A stretch of DNA of 64,000 bases from Pyrenula massariospora (Eukaryota > Ascomycota > Eurotiomycetes > Pyrenulales > Pyrenulaceae), in contig JAGFMI010000028.1 of assembly GCA_021030905.1 (NCBI GenBank), positions 124,001-188,000 on the forward strand. Reading direction: 5' to 3'. Under the pieces are notes generated by a model. The model made no database searches, was not told the origin of the DNA, and saw only the letters and a program-made list of their open reading frames with translations. The position numbers were made by a program, and so were the translations under genes. Below are positions 22,623 through 33,042 of this stretch, piece after piece; position 1 is the first letter of the stretch; each line of letters begins with the position of its first letter.

Positions 22623-23566
22623 ATGGCTTCAACATCAACCACAACCACAACTTCCCCGAAACGCATATCCTCTCATAGCTTCACTCCCACGACGCTTCCT
22701 ATATCCCTCCTTCCGGACCCTGTGGCTAGACAATATGCGTACCTACACGGCCCAATAGTCCTAAGCTTTTACCTGCTTCGATTTCGATCGCTCGTTGCCG
22801 ATCCTGTATCGACGATGCTCAGCAGCATACCCTATGTGGCATTATTACAACTGGCGTTCTGTGTGATATGTCTTGCACCGGCAGGTACAACGAGCGCAGG
22901 GTCGGTAGCCGGAGAGAAGCCAGTCGGAAACACGAGGGGCTCAGGCGGAAGCTTGAGGAGGAAACCGCCAGGCTATGGCGGTGCTAAAGGGAGCAAAGAG
23001 CAGTCTGCCAGCACAAATTGGGGGAACAAACTCATTGTATGCTGTTACAGGCAAAACTTATGCTTGCTAGCACAGAGACTGACTATTAACTACAGCCCTC
23101 AGTCCTCGCCCTCATCCTCTCTATGATCCTCCCACCCATGCCACTCACCATAATCGCTATTTTAATGGGTGCGCCGGCGACAACCCACCTCCCCCATACA
23201 ACCCTTCTTGCGGTCCACCTTTCCCTCCTAACAACGGTACCTCTCTTTTACGCTCACGGCGTCTCATCATCTGCGTGGTACGAAGTCTCAAGTCTCTACC
23301 TACCATTTGACGCAGCCGGTGCTTGGGGCGGAAGTATGGGAGCCATTATTGGGGCTTGGCTCGGTGCCATTCCGATCCCTCTGGACTGGGATCGAGAATG
23401 GCAGAAGTGGCCCGTCACAGTCCTGATGGGGGCTGTAGGCGGATGGACCGTGGGGAAGAGTATACTCGGCGCCCTCTTCTGGAGAGGTCGCCGCCTAGAA
23501 ATGGACGAGGTGGGCGAGGAGGAATGGCAGGTGGTGGAAGATGCAGCCAAGCCAAAAGTGCGGTGA
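22623..23566 (+). CDS. GPI11: GPI biosynthesis protein, Pig-F family
   Basis: Two exons (22623-23036, 23096-23566) over a 59-nt intron give 294 residues. Several hydrophobic segments are visible, including residues ~45-60, ~72-92 and, in exon 2, LALILSMILPPMPLTIIAIL. The C-terminal block is the Pig-F signature: AAGAWGGSMGAIIGAWLGAI, then PIPLDWDREWQKWPVTVLMG and a final Gly-rich helix. Pig-F/Gpi11 is an ER membrane partner needed to add ethanolamine phosphate to the second and third mannose of the GPI anchor precursor. A Ser/Thr-rich N-terminus and a Gly/Ser/Lys-rich loop (residues ~97-133) are typical of fungal orthologues. The next gene encodes a GPI-anchored enzyme; the adjacency is probably coincidental. 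Confidence 0.88.
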
Positions 23567-24598
23567 TAAAAGTCTTGAGCCCAGCAAATAATCAACTATA
23601 GCACCTTGGCGCTCCGCTGGCTTCATGGTCCGCCGAGAGGACCTGCGCCGGAAAGCCTTAGCCGGTGGGAAGAACGGGGGCCCGTCCGGCGTGCACATAC
23701 CTGGCTCTCCCGAAAATTGGGGATCGGCATGATCAAAAAACAAACATGAAACCTATCTGAGCTAGCGTGTTAATCTCGCTGCAGCTGACGGCTGGAGGAA
23801 GAGCAGAGATTCGCATATCGAATGAGTTTTAAGGGCGGCAGGGGAAATCCTGTCTGGGATAATTTCGAAGGCCGTCGATCTGTGTCGCCATGTCTGAGGT
23901 TGGCGTGGCTAGAGGGGAAGGGGTTCGCCTCTTGGCTGACTGGCTGGGCGGGACTGGCTGCAGAAATAGGGAGAGGGTCAGCGTGTGGGGGAGGCGTCGA
24001 CGCACAAGATTGGTTAAGGTTAATTAAGGCCCGCGACCAGATCGTGAACCGGTCCACCGTTGACCAGCCGTTGGAAGTACTCATGGCAAACACCTCACTG
24101 TTTTTAGACAATTAAATTCAATTGCAAAGGAAGTCATTGTCAGAAGTGCAGAAGTATATCTGTTAGTGAAAGGGTAATTGGGTGGATGTGCACATCGACG
24201 ATATGGTGGTGTGAAGTGGACTTGACGATCCCGTCGCGCCAGAGGAGGCTGTGCTGCTGAACGGTGGACCGTGGGCTGCACCCTGCCATTGGGCCGCTTG
24301 TGCCCCCTTTTCATCCCGGCCCCGCCATCATAAAAATGTTGAAGAGCAGACACTTCCTGCTTCACATTTCCCTCTCCTGCCTCCATTATTGACCAACCTG
24401 TTTCTTTACCTCCTTCCAACCTTCGCGATTCTCTCGCTATAGAAGACAACCGCCACTCGTTTCGGTGTTGTCGTTTCTTCACATACAAACTTCTAATTAT
24501 TTACCCTTTTTCTCCGTCATTCTCTTAGAGCCATTTTCATCCATCCCATCCTCTACCACTCTTAGCACCCGTTTAATACCAGATTTAGCCTTTTCATC
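23567..24598. other. Intergenic, promoter of the GH72 gene
   Basis: About 1 kb without a recognisable gene. From about 24340 to the start codon it is pyrimidine-rich (long CT tracts), as is usual upstream of highly expressed fungal genes. Confidence 0.55.
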
Positions 24599-26078
24599 AT
24601 GAAAACTTCGTCCTTGGCCCTACTGGCCTCTGCCAGCACGGCATTTGGAGCCGTTGTTACAAAGCGTGACACCCCTGTTGTCACTGTCCAGGGCAACGGT
24701 TCGTTCGATGGACACGCTACCGCCTTGATCATAGGCTAACAATTTTCAGCTTTCTTCGCTGGAGGCAAGCGTTTCTACATGCGAGGTGTCGACTACCAAC
24801 CCGGTGGTTCCTCAAATGTCGCCGACCCGATTGCAGATGTCAATGGATGCAAGCGTGACATCCAAAAGTTCCAATCCCTTGGTTTGAACACCATCCGTGT
24901 TTACACCGTCGACAATACCGCCGATCACGACGAGTGCATGAACGCTCTGTCAGACGCTGGCATCTACCTTATCCTTGATCTCAACACACCCAAATACTCT
25001 CTCAACCGAGCAGACCCTGGCCCATCATACAACGACGTCTACCTGCAATCCCTCTTCGCAACGGTCGACGCCTTTGCCAAATATGACAACACGCTAGCCT
25101 TCTTCTCTGGCAACGAAGTCGTCAACGATGGTCCTTCGTCCAAGACTGCTCCCTATGTCAAGGCTGTCACCCGTGATGTCCGCCAATATATTCGCAACCG
25201 TAAATATCGTGCCGTTCCTGTTGGGTACTCCGCCGCCGACGTTGACACCAACCGTCTTCAAATGGCTCAATTCATGAACTGCGGCTCTGATGATGAACGA
25301 TCTGATTTCTTCGCCTTCAATGATTACTCGTACTGTGGTTCTTCCTACACAGTGTCCGGCTGGGACCAGAAGGTCAAGAATTTCACCGGCTACGGTCTCC
25401 CGCTCTTGTAAGTCTTGAATTCCCTCATTGATTTACACTTGCCTCTTCAACCAACTAACTTCTCCCAGCCTCTCCGAATACGGCTGCAACAAAGTCCAAC
25501 CCCGCACCTTCAAGGAAGTTGCCGACCTCTACAACCCGGACGAAATGACCCCCGTCTACTCCGGCGGCCTCGTCTACGAATACAGCCAGGAAGAATCCAA
25601 CTACGGCCTCGTCGAGATCAGCGGCGACTCCGTCACCGAACGCCCCGACTTCAGCGCCCTCCAGACCGCCTTCAAGAACACCCCCAACCCCAGCGACGAC
25701 GGCGGCTACAACAAGACCGGTGGCGCGTCAGGCTGCCCGCCTCAGGACTCACCCAACTGGGACGTGAGCGGTGACTCGCTCCCGGCCATCCCGGAGCCGG
25801 CGAAGAAGTACATGACCGACGGCGCCGGCAAGGGACCCGGTCTCCAAGGCGATGGGTCCCAGAACGCGGGGACTCAGTCGTCTGCGACTGCGTCTGCGGG
25901 CTCCGGCCAAGCGTCTGTCTCGGCGAACCCGTCCGGCACGGGCTCTGGGAGCTCAGCGAGCAGCACGCATTCTGGGGCTGCGGGGGCGTTGGTGGTTCCT
26001 GAGTGGAGTGTCTTTGCGCCCGCGATGTGCACGCTCGTGGTTGCCGTGTCGTCGGTTTTTGGCGCGGTGTTGTTGTAG
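24599..26078 (+). CDS. 1,3-beta-glucanosyltransferase, GH72, GPI-anchored (Gel/Gas type)
   Basis: Three exons (24599-24698, 24750-25407, 25469-26078) splice in phase to 455 residues. The signal peptide is MKTSSLALLASASTAFG. The catalytic domain starts FFAGGKRFYMRGVDYQPGGS, with NTIRVYTVDN, then SGNEVVND with the acid/base Glu and LSEYGCNK with the nucleophile Glu (codon split by intron 2). A Ser/Gly/Ala-rich stretch and a final hydrophobic tail (AMCTLVVAVSSVFGAVLL) mark GPI attachment. The X8/CBM43 cysteine domain of Gas1/Gel4 is absent, as in Gel1-type enzymes. It elongates beta-1,3-glucan chains at the plasma membrane and cell wall. The conserved codon use and pyrimidine-rich promoter suggest good expression. 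Confidence 0.95.
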
Positions 26079-26250
26079 GTGTGGAGGACATCGTGGGGCT
26101 GTGGTGGAGGGCGCGTGCTACATAACGAAGGAGAGGTACATAGCTGCGTGGGGTGGTGTTTTTTTTTTGGAAAACCGGGGGTATGTTTCTAATTTGCTTT
26201 TCTGGCGGGAGCTGTGATTACTAGTATTCGGGTGCATATTTGATAGACTT

Positions 26251-26277
26251 GCAATGCCATGCAATGCCATGCAATGA
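26251..26277. repeat. 10-bp tandem repeat, 2.7 copies
   Basis: GCAATGCCAT is repeated twice and followed by a third partial copy GCAATGA. Confidence 0.85.
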
Positions 26278-26351
26278 CAAAATGAAATTTGTCTCGTTTC
26301 GTTTCCTCTCTGCTTCCCCAAATCGAAAGATGCTCATCTGCAAGCTCTAGA

Positions 26352-26378
26352 TATGCGTATGCGTATGCGTATGCATAT
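26352..26378. repeat. Hexanucleotide microsatellite (TATGCG)n
   Basis: TATGCG is repeated three times and then degrades to TATGCATATG. It is a simple repeat in intergenic DNA. Confidence 0.85.
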
Positions 26379-26993
26379 GTGCACGTATACACTGGTATGG
26401 ATGTGTAAACTAGGTAGTCAGCAATCGCGCCGCCGAAACAGAAATACTTTGGATCGGTCAGTGTGCGCTACGTATGGTAGTAAGCATAGCAGTTTACTAC
26501 TAACTGCGTACATATACTACTTCAGATACTCTATGAGTGAGCGTCGCTCTGTTAGTCCGATAGCTGTTCTAAAGCCACCAAGACCAACACCGACGCCGAT
26601 GCTCATTGATGCTTATGGACAGTTTAATTCTGTTCTGGCGTAACATAACCAGAAATCTAGCTGAAGCCGACATTACCTTCTTTCGCACGCACGCCTTGTT
26701 GACCCTGGGTGGAGAGGAAGGGTGCGAGGGTATCACATCATGTTACATGATTTAGAATACAGGAGTATAAACGCAAAAGCAAGACGAATGACAAGCGTGC
26801 AAAACAAGTCCCATAATCTTCACAGCTGTGCACGAGATCTACCTACCGTGCTCCCAAACTCCACGCCACATCGGAATCACATCGTACATCACCTCTAAGG
26901 GCAATCCTCCACCAACGGCCTGCTTCCCCATCTCTGCCACCGCAAGCATCACCTTGGTACCCCTCTCGCTTCTGCCCCAAATGCTTCTTGACC

Positions 26994-29900
26994 TCAATCA
27001 ATCTCAATCCTCCCCTTCCCACCCCTCCTCCCTCCAATCGACCGCTTCCTCACCACCGCCCCTGCCCCTGCCCCCGCCACCGCCTCCCCATCCGTGCTCT
27101 CCGCCGCTGATTTCTTCCTCGGCCGCCCAGCTCCCCTCTTCTCCTTCTTCGCAGGCAATGTCTCGTTCTCTCCAAGCCGCACCTTCGCCGGACCATCCCG
27201 TTTCTCATCCCGCTTCACGGCCGTCGCATTCCCATCTGTCGTCTTAGAAGCAACCTCCCGATCCCCCGGAGTACGTTGAGACTCAATCTGATCGCCAGGC
27301 TCTTTCTTCCGATTCCTGACCGTCCCTCCGCCACCCTTCTTCCTCACCTTCCTCGCCGACTCATCATCCGCATGCCCGTCTGTCACTTCGCTCGACTCCT
27401 CTGGCTCCTTCCTCTGCGAATGCGCATCTGCAGATCTCCGACCTGACCTCTCAGTCTTTGTTGGTGTAGTGACATCACCTTGCAATAAATCTAGGCTGTC
27501 GTTCGCCTGTACGGCGGAACTAGTGACCGGGGTTTCAGTCGAAGAATGTGAGCTTGGAGGTTGGTCACTTCCAAAGTCAACAAGTCCACCACTGCGCTTG
27601 GTGAGCCTCGTTTTCTTCGGCAGTGGGCGAGGTTTGGAGGATCGAATTTGGACTCCGTCAGCCTTAAGTCGATTGGCTGCTGCAACAGACTCGGATTGCC
27701 AGCCTTCTATGCTGGCGTCTGAGAGCTTGTGCTTTGGGACATTAGATTGTCGGCGTTGCGCGGATGGGCTAGAGTCTGTGCGTGTGGATGGTGTTTCTTC
27801 GCTGACAGAAGCGGTTGGTTGAGAAGATGTCGGAATGTTGTGAGATTTATCGTTCTGCGCGACAGCGGAGTTGGAGAAAAGAGCAGGTTGGTCAGGAATA
27901 GGCAAAATAGCTGCATCAGAATCGACTCTGATTGTGCTTGAGGGTGTATATGGTGGGACTCTAGGAGCATGAGGTGTCATAAAGGTTTGAGAATTTGCAG
28001 AGATGTCGGAAGTTCTATCTCCAGAAGCCGGGAGTTCAGACAAGTGTTTTGGTATCTCGCAGGTAGTTTCATTATTTCCGTCATTCTTAAGGAGGTCTCC
28101 CGTGTGTTCAGGATCGGAAGAGACAGTGTCAGAATGTGCCCCAGGACCGGGCACAAGAGAACGGTCAGCATCTTGTCTACTTCGAAGATTCACGTTTTTC
28201 AATTCAAGAGGCGATGAACGTGGTACTGGAAGCATAGAGCTTTGTCCGGGAGTGTCGATGAAGGGATCACTGGTAAAGTCTGCAGGTGATGGTGCAGCAA
28301 CCGAGTCCACGTCGTCTTCACTTATTTCAGAGACACATTTACGACCGATTTTAGAACATCTTTCACAGGGTCGCTTTCCATCGCATCCCTTCTTTTGCTT
28401 GTGACAGGCGCGACATCGCTTGCCGTCTCTTCTGCGTCGAGGGCTGGTTTTGTTGCCAGGAAATTTCTGAGGAGATTGAGCCCTTTTCACAGCGGAAGAA
28501 CTAGCCTTAGGATGGTCACTGGTGGAATTTTGATCATGAGAATGATTTGTTAACCCCGTCTGCTCTCGCAAAACAAGACTTTTTGGGTCTCTGGGATGGT
28601 TGTCCCCGGCAGGTTCTTCGTCTATAACGTTCGGCCAGGTCGGGGATCTTGGGTCAATCGCTTTAAAACGTGCTTGGCCTATACTTGGAGACTTGATATC
28701 ATTTTCGACTTGATGGCTCTGAAAGGTAAAATGTCTAAGCTGACCAGTCTCGCGATCACCTTCTTGTACAAAGACTTGTCTTGACACCGGGACGTAAGTT
28801 TTTGTGAGTTTTGGGATGGACGAGGGACATATGTCTCGTTCTCTCGCCCCAGCCCCTTGATGTTTGAATCTCTCGTTCATGTTTCGCCTCATCTCATCCA
28901 CGGCTTCAGTATTGGTCTCTTGTGGTTGATTCCTAGATTCATCATGCATATTTCTTCTCATTTGATCAACTGCCTCTGTATTGAGCTCGTGACCCTTTGA
29001 CTTGCGAAGAACGGCTTGTCCCTCCTTTTTCCTCTTAAATTTGTATGGTACGGTGAGAGATTGACTGCCGTCGTCGCCGACAAGGGCATGATCAGCAGGA
29101 ATCTGATCTGATTGGAAGATGACAAACTCGTCTCCAAATACGGATGGTGGCTCTATGTCAGGGCTGCTGACTTCTTCTCTCTGATTTGTAGTTGTATTAT
29201 TCGCTGCGCCTCCTCGCAACTTTGCTTCCCTAGCTTCAGATTCATAAGCTTCAGATTCTTCCAGAGCACGGGTCTTCTTTCGCTGCCGAGGGTCTCGTAG
29301 CCCCATACGTCGCGGTTTTCCAGAGCTTGCTTCAGGGGACGCACTACTAGTTCGTGACTCTGGAGTTCGTAGCTGTTGAGTCCTTGGTATCTTTTGCGCA
29401 TGTGCCGAATCGATGCCATTCGATCCCATGTTTTGCCTCTTTTCCCTGTTTTGCCTGCGACTTATTCCCGCTGATTTTCCATGGCTGCTCGAGGGGATCG
29501 AAGTGGCAGAAGGGCGATCTCTCCCACTTTGCAAGTTGAGAACATCGTTCTGATAGATGCTATTCGTAGGATGCTCAGGGTTGATCGTAGATGTTTGAGG
29601 AAGAGGCTTCGAAGGCTCGAAATCAACATCTGCAAGTTCAGGGTCGAGCTTCCGCATCTGTAAAAAAGCTTTCGCTTTTTCTATGTCAATACTTTTGTAA
29701 TATAAGTAGTCATTCTTGTCAGTATACCGATCCCGAAGTTCTTGAAAATGCTGATCCACAATGCCCTGCCGCTGGATCATAGAGGGAGTCTCATACAGTA
29801 AATTCAGATCTCCTTTTGCACGATCGCTGAGGTTATGGAGAACGGTTGAAAAACTTTCGTACGAAGACCCATTCAATATAGTTTTCAGATGCTCTTCGTT

Positions 29901-30647
29901 AATAACCTTGGACGTTTCATTCTCGTCCGCTTCTTGCTGCCGACGCCGCTGCCGATGGATAATTGCTTCTGTCAGCTGCATCTTTGTCAGGCCGAGCATC
30001 TTTCCAAGCTTGTCGTCATCCGCGCCAAGACAAATTTGCAAATTTTCGCATAGACGAGCTTGTAAAGCTGGTGATATCTGCTCCCATTTCTGGCCCTGTT
30101 CTTCTTCGTGATCCGTCAAAGTATTCTCCTCCTCACTTGTGGCCATCTCCAGATCAAAATTGCTCAGGTCTCGGCCCTCCACTCTTCCGTCAGCGATGAA
30201 CTCCTGGACATCCGGAGCTGGTGCACCGTTGTTCCTCATTGCTTCCATATTAGCTCGCCAAATGTCGTTTTGTTCGCCGTTACTATGCCGCCAGTCGACA
30301 ACATCCTCCTCCAAATGACTCTGTTTGGAGAGTCTTCTGACATTAGTCAGTGTCTCATAGCGTGGTTGGTCTGCAGTAGTACTATTGGAAGGCTCGTTCG
30401 ATGCTTCTGGATCCTGAAAAGGTTGCTCGAGATCTGACGGCTGTGCGGACGACTGCAAGGCGGCATCAGGATTGTCGGCTAGCCAGTCCAGCGAAGGGAA
30501 AGCTGCTGGGCTGTGGTTTGGGTTGAAGGCGATGACCTCAGCTCTTGTTGGGTGTCCTTGCCTCGTAGTTCTTCGAGAAACTGCATCCTCCGAAGGTAGC
30601 CAAGGGTCGAAGATTTCATCATCAGCATAATGCTTTCGGATAGGCAT
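26994..30647 (-). CDS. Large nuclear protein with internal Zn2Cys6 cluster, function unknown
   Basis: A single exon of 1217 codons; ATG at 30647 confirmed. The N-terminus (MPIRKHYADDEIFDPWLPSE) and a helical segment at ~195-350 (LGLTKMQLTEAIIHRQRRRQ, then NLLYETPSMIQRQGIVDQHF) look structured. The rest is disordered and rich in Ser, Pro, Arg and Lys. Near the middle a tandem pair of similar segments occurs (EAVDQMRRNM and EAVDEMRRNM). A complete zinc cluster, CRACHKQKKGC ... CERCSKIGRKC, sits at residues 745-771, far from the N-terminus where such clusters normally lie. No middle homology region is visible. Near the C-terminus GAGRPRKKS resembles an AT-hook. DNA binding is likely; a role in transcription or chromatin is inference only. 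Confidence 0.8.
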   Translation of the reverse strand: MPIRKHYADDEIFDPWLPSEDAVSRRTTRQGHPTRAEVIAFNPNHSPAAFPSLDWLADNPDAALQSSAQPSDLEQPFQDPEASNEPSNSTTADQPRYETLTNVRRLSKQSHLEEDVVDWRHSNGEQNDIWRANMEAMRNNGAPAPDVQEFIADGRVEGRDLSNFDLEMATSEEENTLTDHEEEQGQKWEQISPALQARLCENLQICLGADDDKLGKMLGLTKMQLTEAIIHRQRRRQQEADENETSKVINEEHLKTILNGSSYESFSTVLHNLSDRAKGDLNLLYETPSMIQRQGIVDQHFQELRDRYTDKNDYLYYKSIDIEKAKAFLQMRKLDPELADVDFEPSKPLPQTSTINPEHPTNSIYQNDVLNLQSGRDRPSATSIPSSSHGKSAGISRRQNREKRQNMGSNGIDSAHAQKIPRTQQLRTPESRTSSASPEASSGKPRRMGLRDPRQRKKTRALEESEAYESEAREAKLRGGAANNTTTNQREEVSSPDIEPPSVFGDEFVIFQSDQIPADHALVGDDGSQSLTVPYKFKRKKEGQAVLRKSKGHELNTEAVDQMRRNMHDESRNQPQETNTEAVDEMRRNMNERFKHQGAGARERDICPSSIPKLTKTYVPVSRQVFVQEGDRETGQLRHFTFQSHQVENDIKSPSIGQARFKAIDPRSPTWPNVIDEEPAGDNHPRDPKSLVLREQTGLTNHSHDQNSTSDHPKASSSAVKRAQSPQKFPGNKTSPRRRRDGKRCRACHKQKKGCDGKRPCERCSKIGRKCVSEISEDDVDSVAAPSPADFTSDPFIDTPGQSSMLPVPRSSPLELKNVNLRSRQDADRSLVPGPGAHSDTVSSDPEHTGDLLKNDGNNETTCEIPKHLSELPASGDRTSDISANSQTFMTPHAPRVPPYTPSSTIRVDSDAAILPIPDQPALFSNSAVAQNDKSHNIPTSSQPTASVSEETPSTRTDSSPSAQRRQSNVPKHKLSDASIEGWQSESVAAANRLKADGVQIRSSKPRPLPKKTRLTKRSGGLVDFGSDQPPSSHSSTETPVTSSAVQANDSLDLLQGDVTTPTKTERSGRRSADAHSQRKEPEESSEVTDGHADDESARKVRKKGGGGTVRNRKKEPGDQIESQRTPGDREVASKTTDGNATAVKRDEKRDGPAKVRLGENETLPAKKEKRGAGRPRKKSAAESTDGEAVAGAGAGAVVRKRSIGGRRGGKGRIEID

Positions 30648-31342
30648 TGTTTAAGAGGAGGTAGGCGCCACGCCGATTCTCGCAGTGTTTCGCTGTGGGA
30701 GTCGCTACTCCACCTTCCCCCTAAGAACCAGACTTGTCTGGCTAGACTTCTTGTCACTTCCACCTGGTCTTTGTGTCAATGTTGCGATTCAAGGCTAGAA
30801 TATCGGCTAGTCCTAGTACCTTCAATTTCCACTAGGACTATACGGTAAAATGATACGGGCCACCAGTGGCGCGGTCGAAGGATTGTGCAAAGGATAAGTT
30901 TGAGGAATGATACAAGGCTTTGCAGTGGTCAGTGGTTGTGTGGTGCTGCGACAAATGGGTGAATAATGAAAGTCCGCGTGGGTGAGTCCTGGGTCGCACC
31001 TGCCTGCCTCGCAGAAAGGTGCGTCCGACTGTATGAGGAAAGAGCGGGTGAAGGAGGAATCCGACGGGCGGACCATGGTTCAGCGGTGAAGGGAGGAATC
31101 TGACGGGCGGACCGTGTTTGAACGGTGAAGGGAGGAGTGAATTACTGAAGATGCTCGCAGAGCGCCCTTCTCTTGAAAGAGGAATCTACACTTACAGTGA
31201 TGATGCGCAGTCGTTGCTAAAATCATTCACACTCTGCTCAGAACAGGCCATCAGGCATCCATCGCCACTGTGCACAAGACTGTCGGATAAAGGCCCATCG
31301 AGAGGCCACGCTCAACGCGCTCCGTAAGCTCAGGCAGAAAGA
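30648..31342. other. Intergenic, contains a 39-bp tandem repeat
   Basis: About 0.7 kb between the start of the large nuclear protein and the stop of the phosphatase-like gene. No supported gene. Confidence 0.5.
31053..31138. repeat. 39-bp tandem repeat, two copies plus a partial third
   Basis: Units start GGAGGAATCCGACGGGCGGA at 31053 and GGAGGAATCTGACGGGCGGA at 31092; a third partial unit (GGAGGAGT) begins at 31131. The unit interiors differ at a few positions. Confidence 0.8.
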
Positions 31343-32293
31343 TCATCCGTCCGTCATATCTTTGAAAGGCGCCGACCCTCCTCTACCGCTTCCGTTTGTA
31401 CCTAGATCACCGTCCTCCATCTCCATTTCGTCCTCGTCGGCTTCGTCTAACGTTCGTTTGAAAGACTTTTTGGGCGCCTGCAGAGAGGATCCCACATGCG
31501 CTGCGTTACCATTGATCACCATATCGATCGATGCTGATGACACGTCTCGCTGAGCTTGCAGAAGGTCACCAAAATTCGATAGGATATGGCGTTGCTCATC
31601 ATCAAGACTGATACAGAATCGTTGTGCCTGAACTGCATGAATTGCTTGGACCACGTTGAGGCTGAACATGGCCATCATGTAGGCTGCGGCCATGGTGGCA
31701 GAGCGACCATTTCCAGATTCGCAAAAGACTATCGTCTTCCCTCGAAAGTCGCCATTGCTAGTGATAGTGGGGATGCTATTGCAATGCCGTTCGAGATTGT
31801 TGTTAATCGCCAGTATAGTTGTGATGAAATATTGCCGAAGATTCTGGGTAGAAGACACGTCGATGTCCAAATGATCAATACCCATCTCGGCTGCTACTCT
31901 GGCACCGGATATCATTCTCGCATGAGCCGACTTGTCAGAGCGAACTGCCAGTAGCAGAGTAACTCCATTCACGCGGAGAAAGTCTTGGTCCTTCGCTGCC
32001 GAGCTTGGCCCAAGCAGCATCCACGGTAGAATCGCCTGTGCAGTTCGTCGCTCCGAGTAGACCCAGTCCAATAATCTCTGTGGAGTCGTCAATCCGTGGT
32101 TGGTGAGCTGCCGCATGAACGGGGACTTTCCAAGGTAGTCGTCCTGATATGCGAACGATTTGGTCCCAGGAACAGTCAAAACTGCCTCGCCCGAAGGACT
32201 GTATTCGACCATAGGCGGCGGGACAAGGATATTATCAGGCTGGTCCTTTTCATAGCTGGTGGGATGGCGAGCTTCATAGCCAAAGTGAGACAT
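31343..32293 (-). CDS. Dual-specificity-phosphatase-like protein
   Basis: A single exon encodes 316 residues from the ATG at 32293; the upstream frame starts with TTG. The C-terminal half has the DSP fold: ILPWMLLGPSSAAKDQDFL (the usual LYLG.. strand), a middle helix region, then VFCESGNGRSATMAAAYMM, matching the phosphatase loop C-x5-R-S with Cys191. The His normally before this Cys is Phe, and the general-acid Asp cannot be placed confidently. It may therefore be a weak phosphatase or a STYX-like phospho-binding protein. The C-terminus is acidic (ADEDEMEMEDGD) with a basic patch before it, suggesting a nuclear location. Substrate unknown. Confidence 0.75.
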   Translation of the reverse strand: MSHFGYEARHPTSYEKDQPDNILVPPPMVEYSPSGEAVLTVPGTKSFAYQDDYLGKSPFMRQLTNHGLTTPQRLLDWVYSERRTAQAILPWMLLGPSSAAKDQDFLRVNGVTLLLAVRSDKSAHARMISGARVAAEMGIDHLDIDVSSTQNLRQYFITTILAINNNLERHCNSIPTITSNGDFRGKTIVFCESGNGRSATMAAAYMMAMFSLNVVQAIHAVQAQRFCISLDDEQRHILSNFGDLLQAQRDVSSASIDMVINGNAAHVGSSLQAPKKSFKRTLDEADEDEMEMEDGDLGTNGSGRGGSAPFKDMTDG

Positions 32294-33042
32294 CTTGGGG
32301 AATGGCTTCTTCAAGACAAAAGCTAAATTGAGCTTCGCCCTTGATAGATATGAGCGAAACCGAGGATTGTGATTAGGATCCCTGGTTAAAATGCCGACGG
32401 AAAGACCACATATGTCGTCGTATAGTGATCTTGAAGCTTTAAGGATGTGTTATCTCACGGCCCACAACCTCGTCAATTCGCACACGCTATTGAGGAGGTA
32501 CGTTGCATCCAAGGCGCTGTTTCCGCATTTGGGTGGATTACCAGGCAGCTGTCACCGCGACATGCAGTCACCTTCTGATCGTCTCAACACAATTGGTGCA
32601 TTCATGTTCTCGCATTCACTTGGGCATGAAAAAATTATCATCAACAGGTATCATAGCCGTGGCCATCAGGTTTTATTCTTCACGATCTGGCATATCACTT
32701 ATTTTGCGGTACACTTTGGCGGAAATGGTCCGCTAAGGGACGGTTAAAGTTATTCGGGTGCCGCAAAATCTACATTCCATTATTATTTAACCCCCGTCCT
32801 CTGCCTTGCACAGCGTATATTCATTTATGTAATTCACTCCATGTCATAAAATGATGCATACACGCGCAACTGTTACAATTGATTTGAGTACCTTCCATAT
32901 CATAAAGAAAGACACTGTACCAGTCTTCGCATTTCGACCCAGGTCTCTGAATACGGAGACTCGATCGCACCTAGTACGATGTCCCTCATGACTCCAAAAA
33001 CGCCGATGCTTGAACGCTGTAAAGATCCAGAGGCCCGCCATC
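32294..33042. other. Intergenic, no supported gene
   Basis: About 0.75 kb between the phosphatase-like start and the IMP4 stop. A 118-codon plus-strand frame at 32391 shows no family resemblance. Confidence 0.5.

Larger units (their letters stand above)
26079..26993. other. Intergenic between convergent genes, with simple repeats
   Basis: 3' flanks of the GH72 gene and the large nuclear-protein gene. It contains two short tandem arrays listed separately and no supported gene. Confidence 0.5.
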
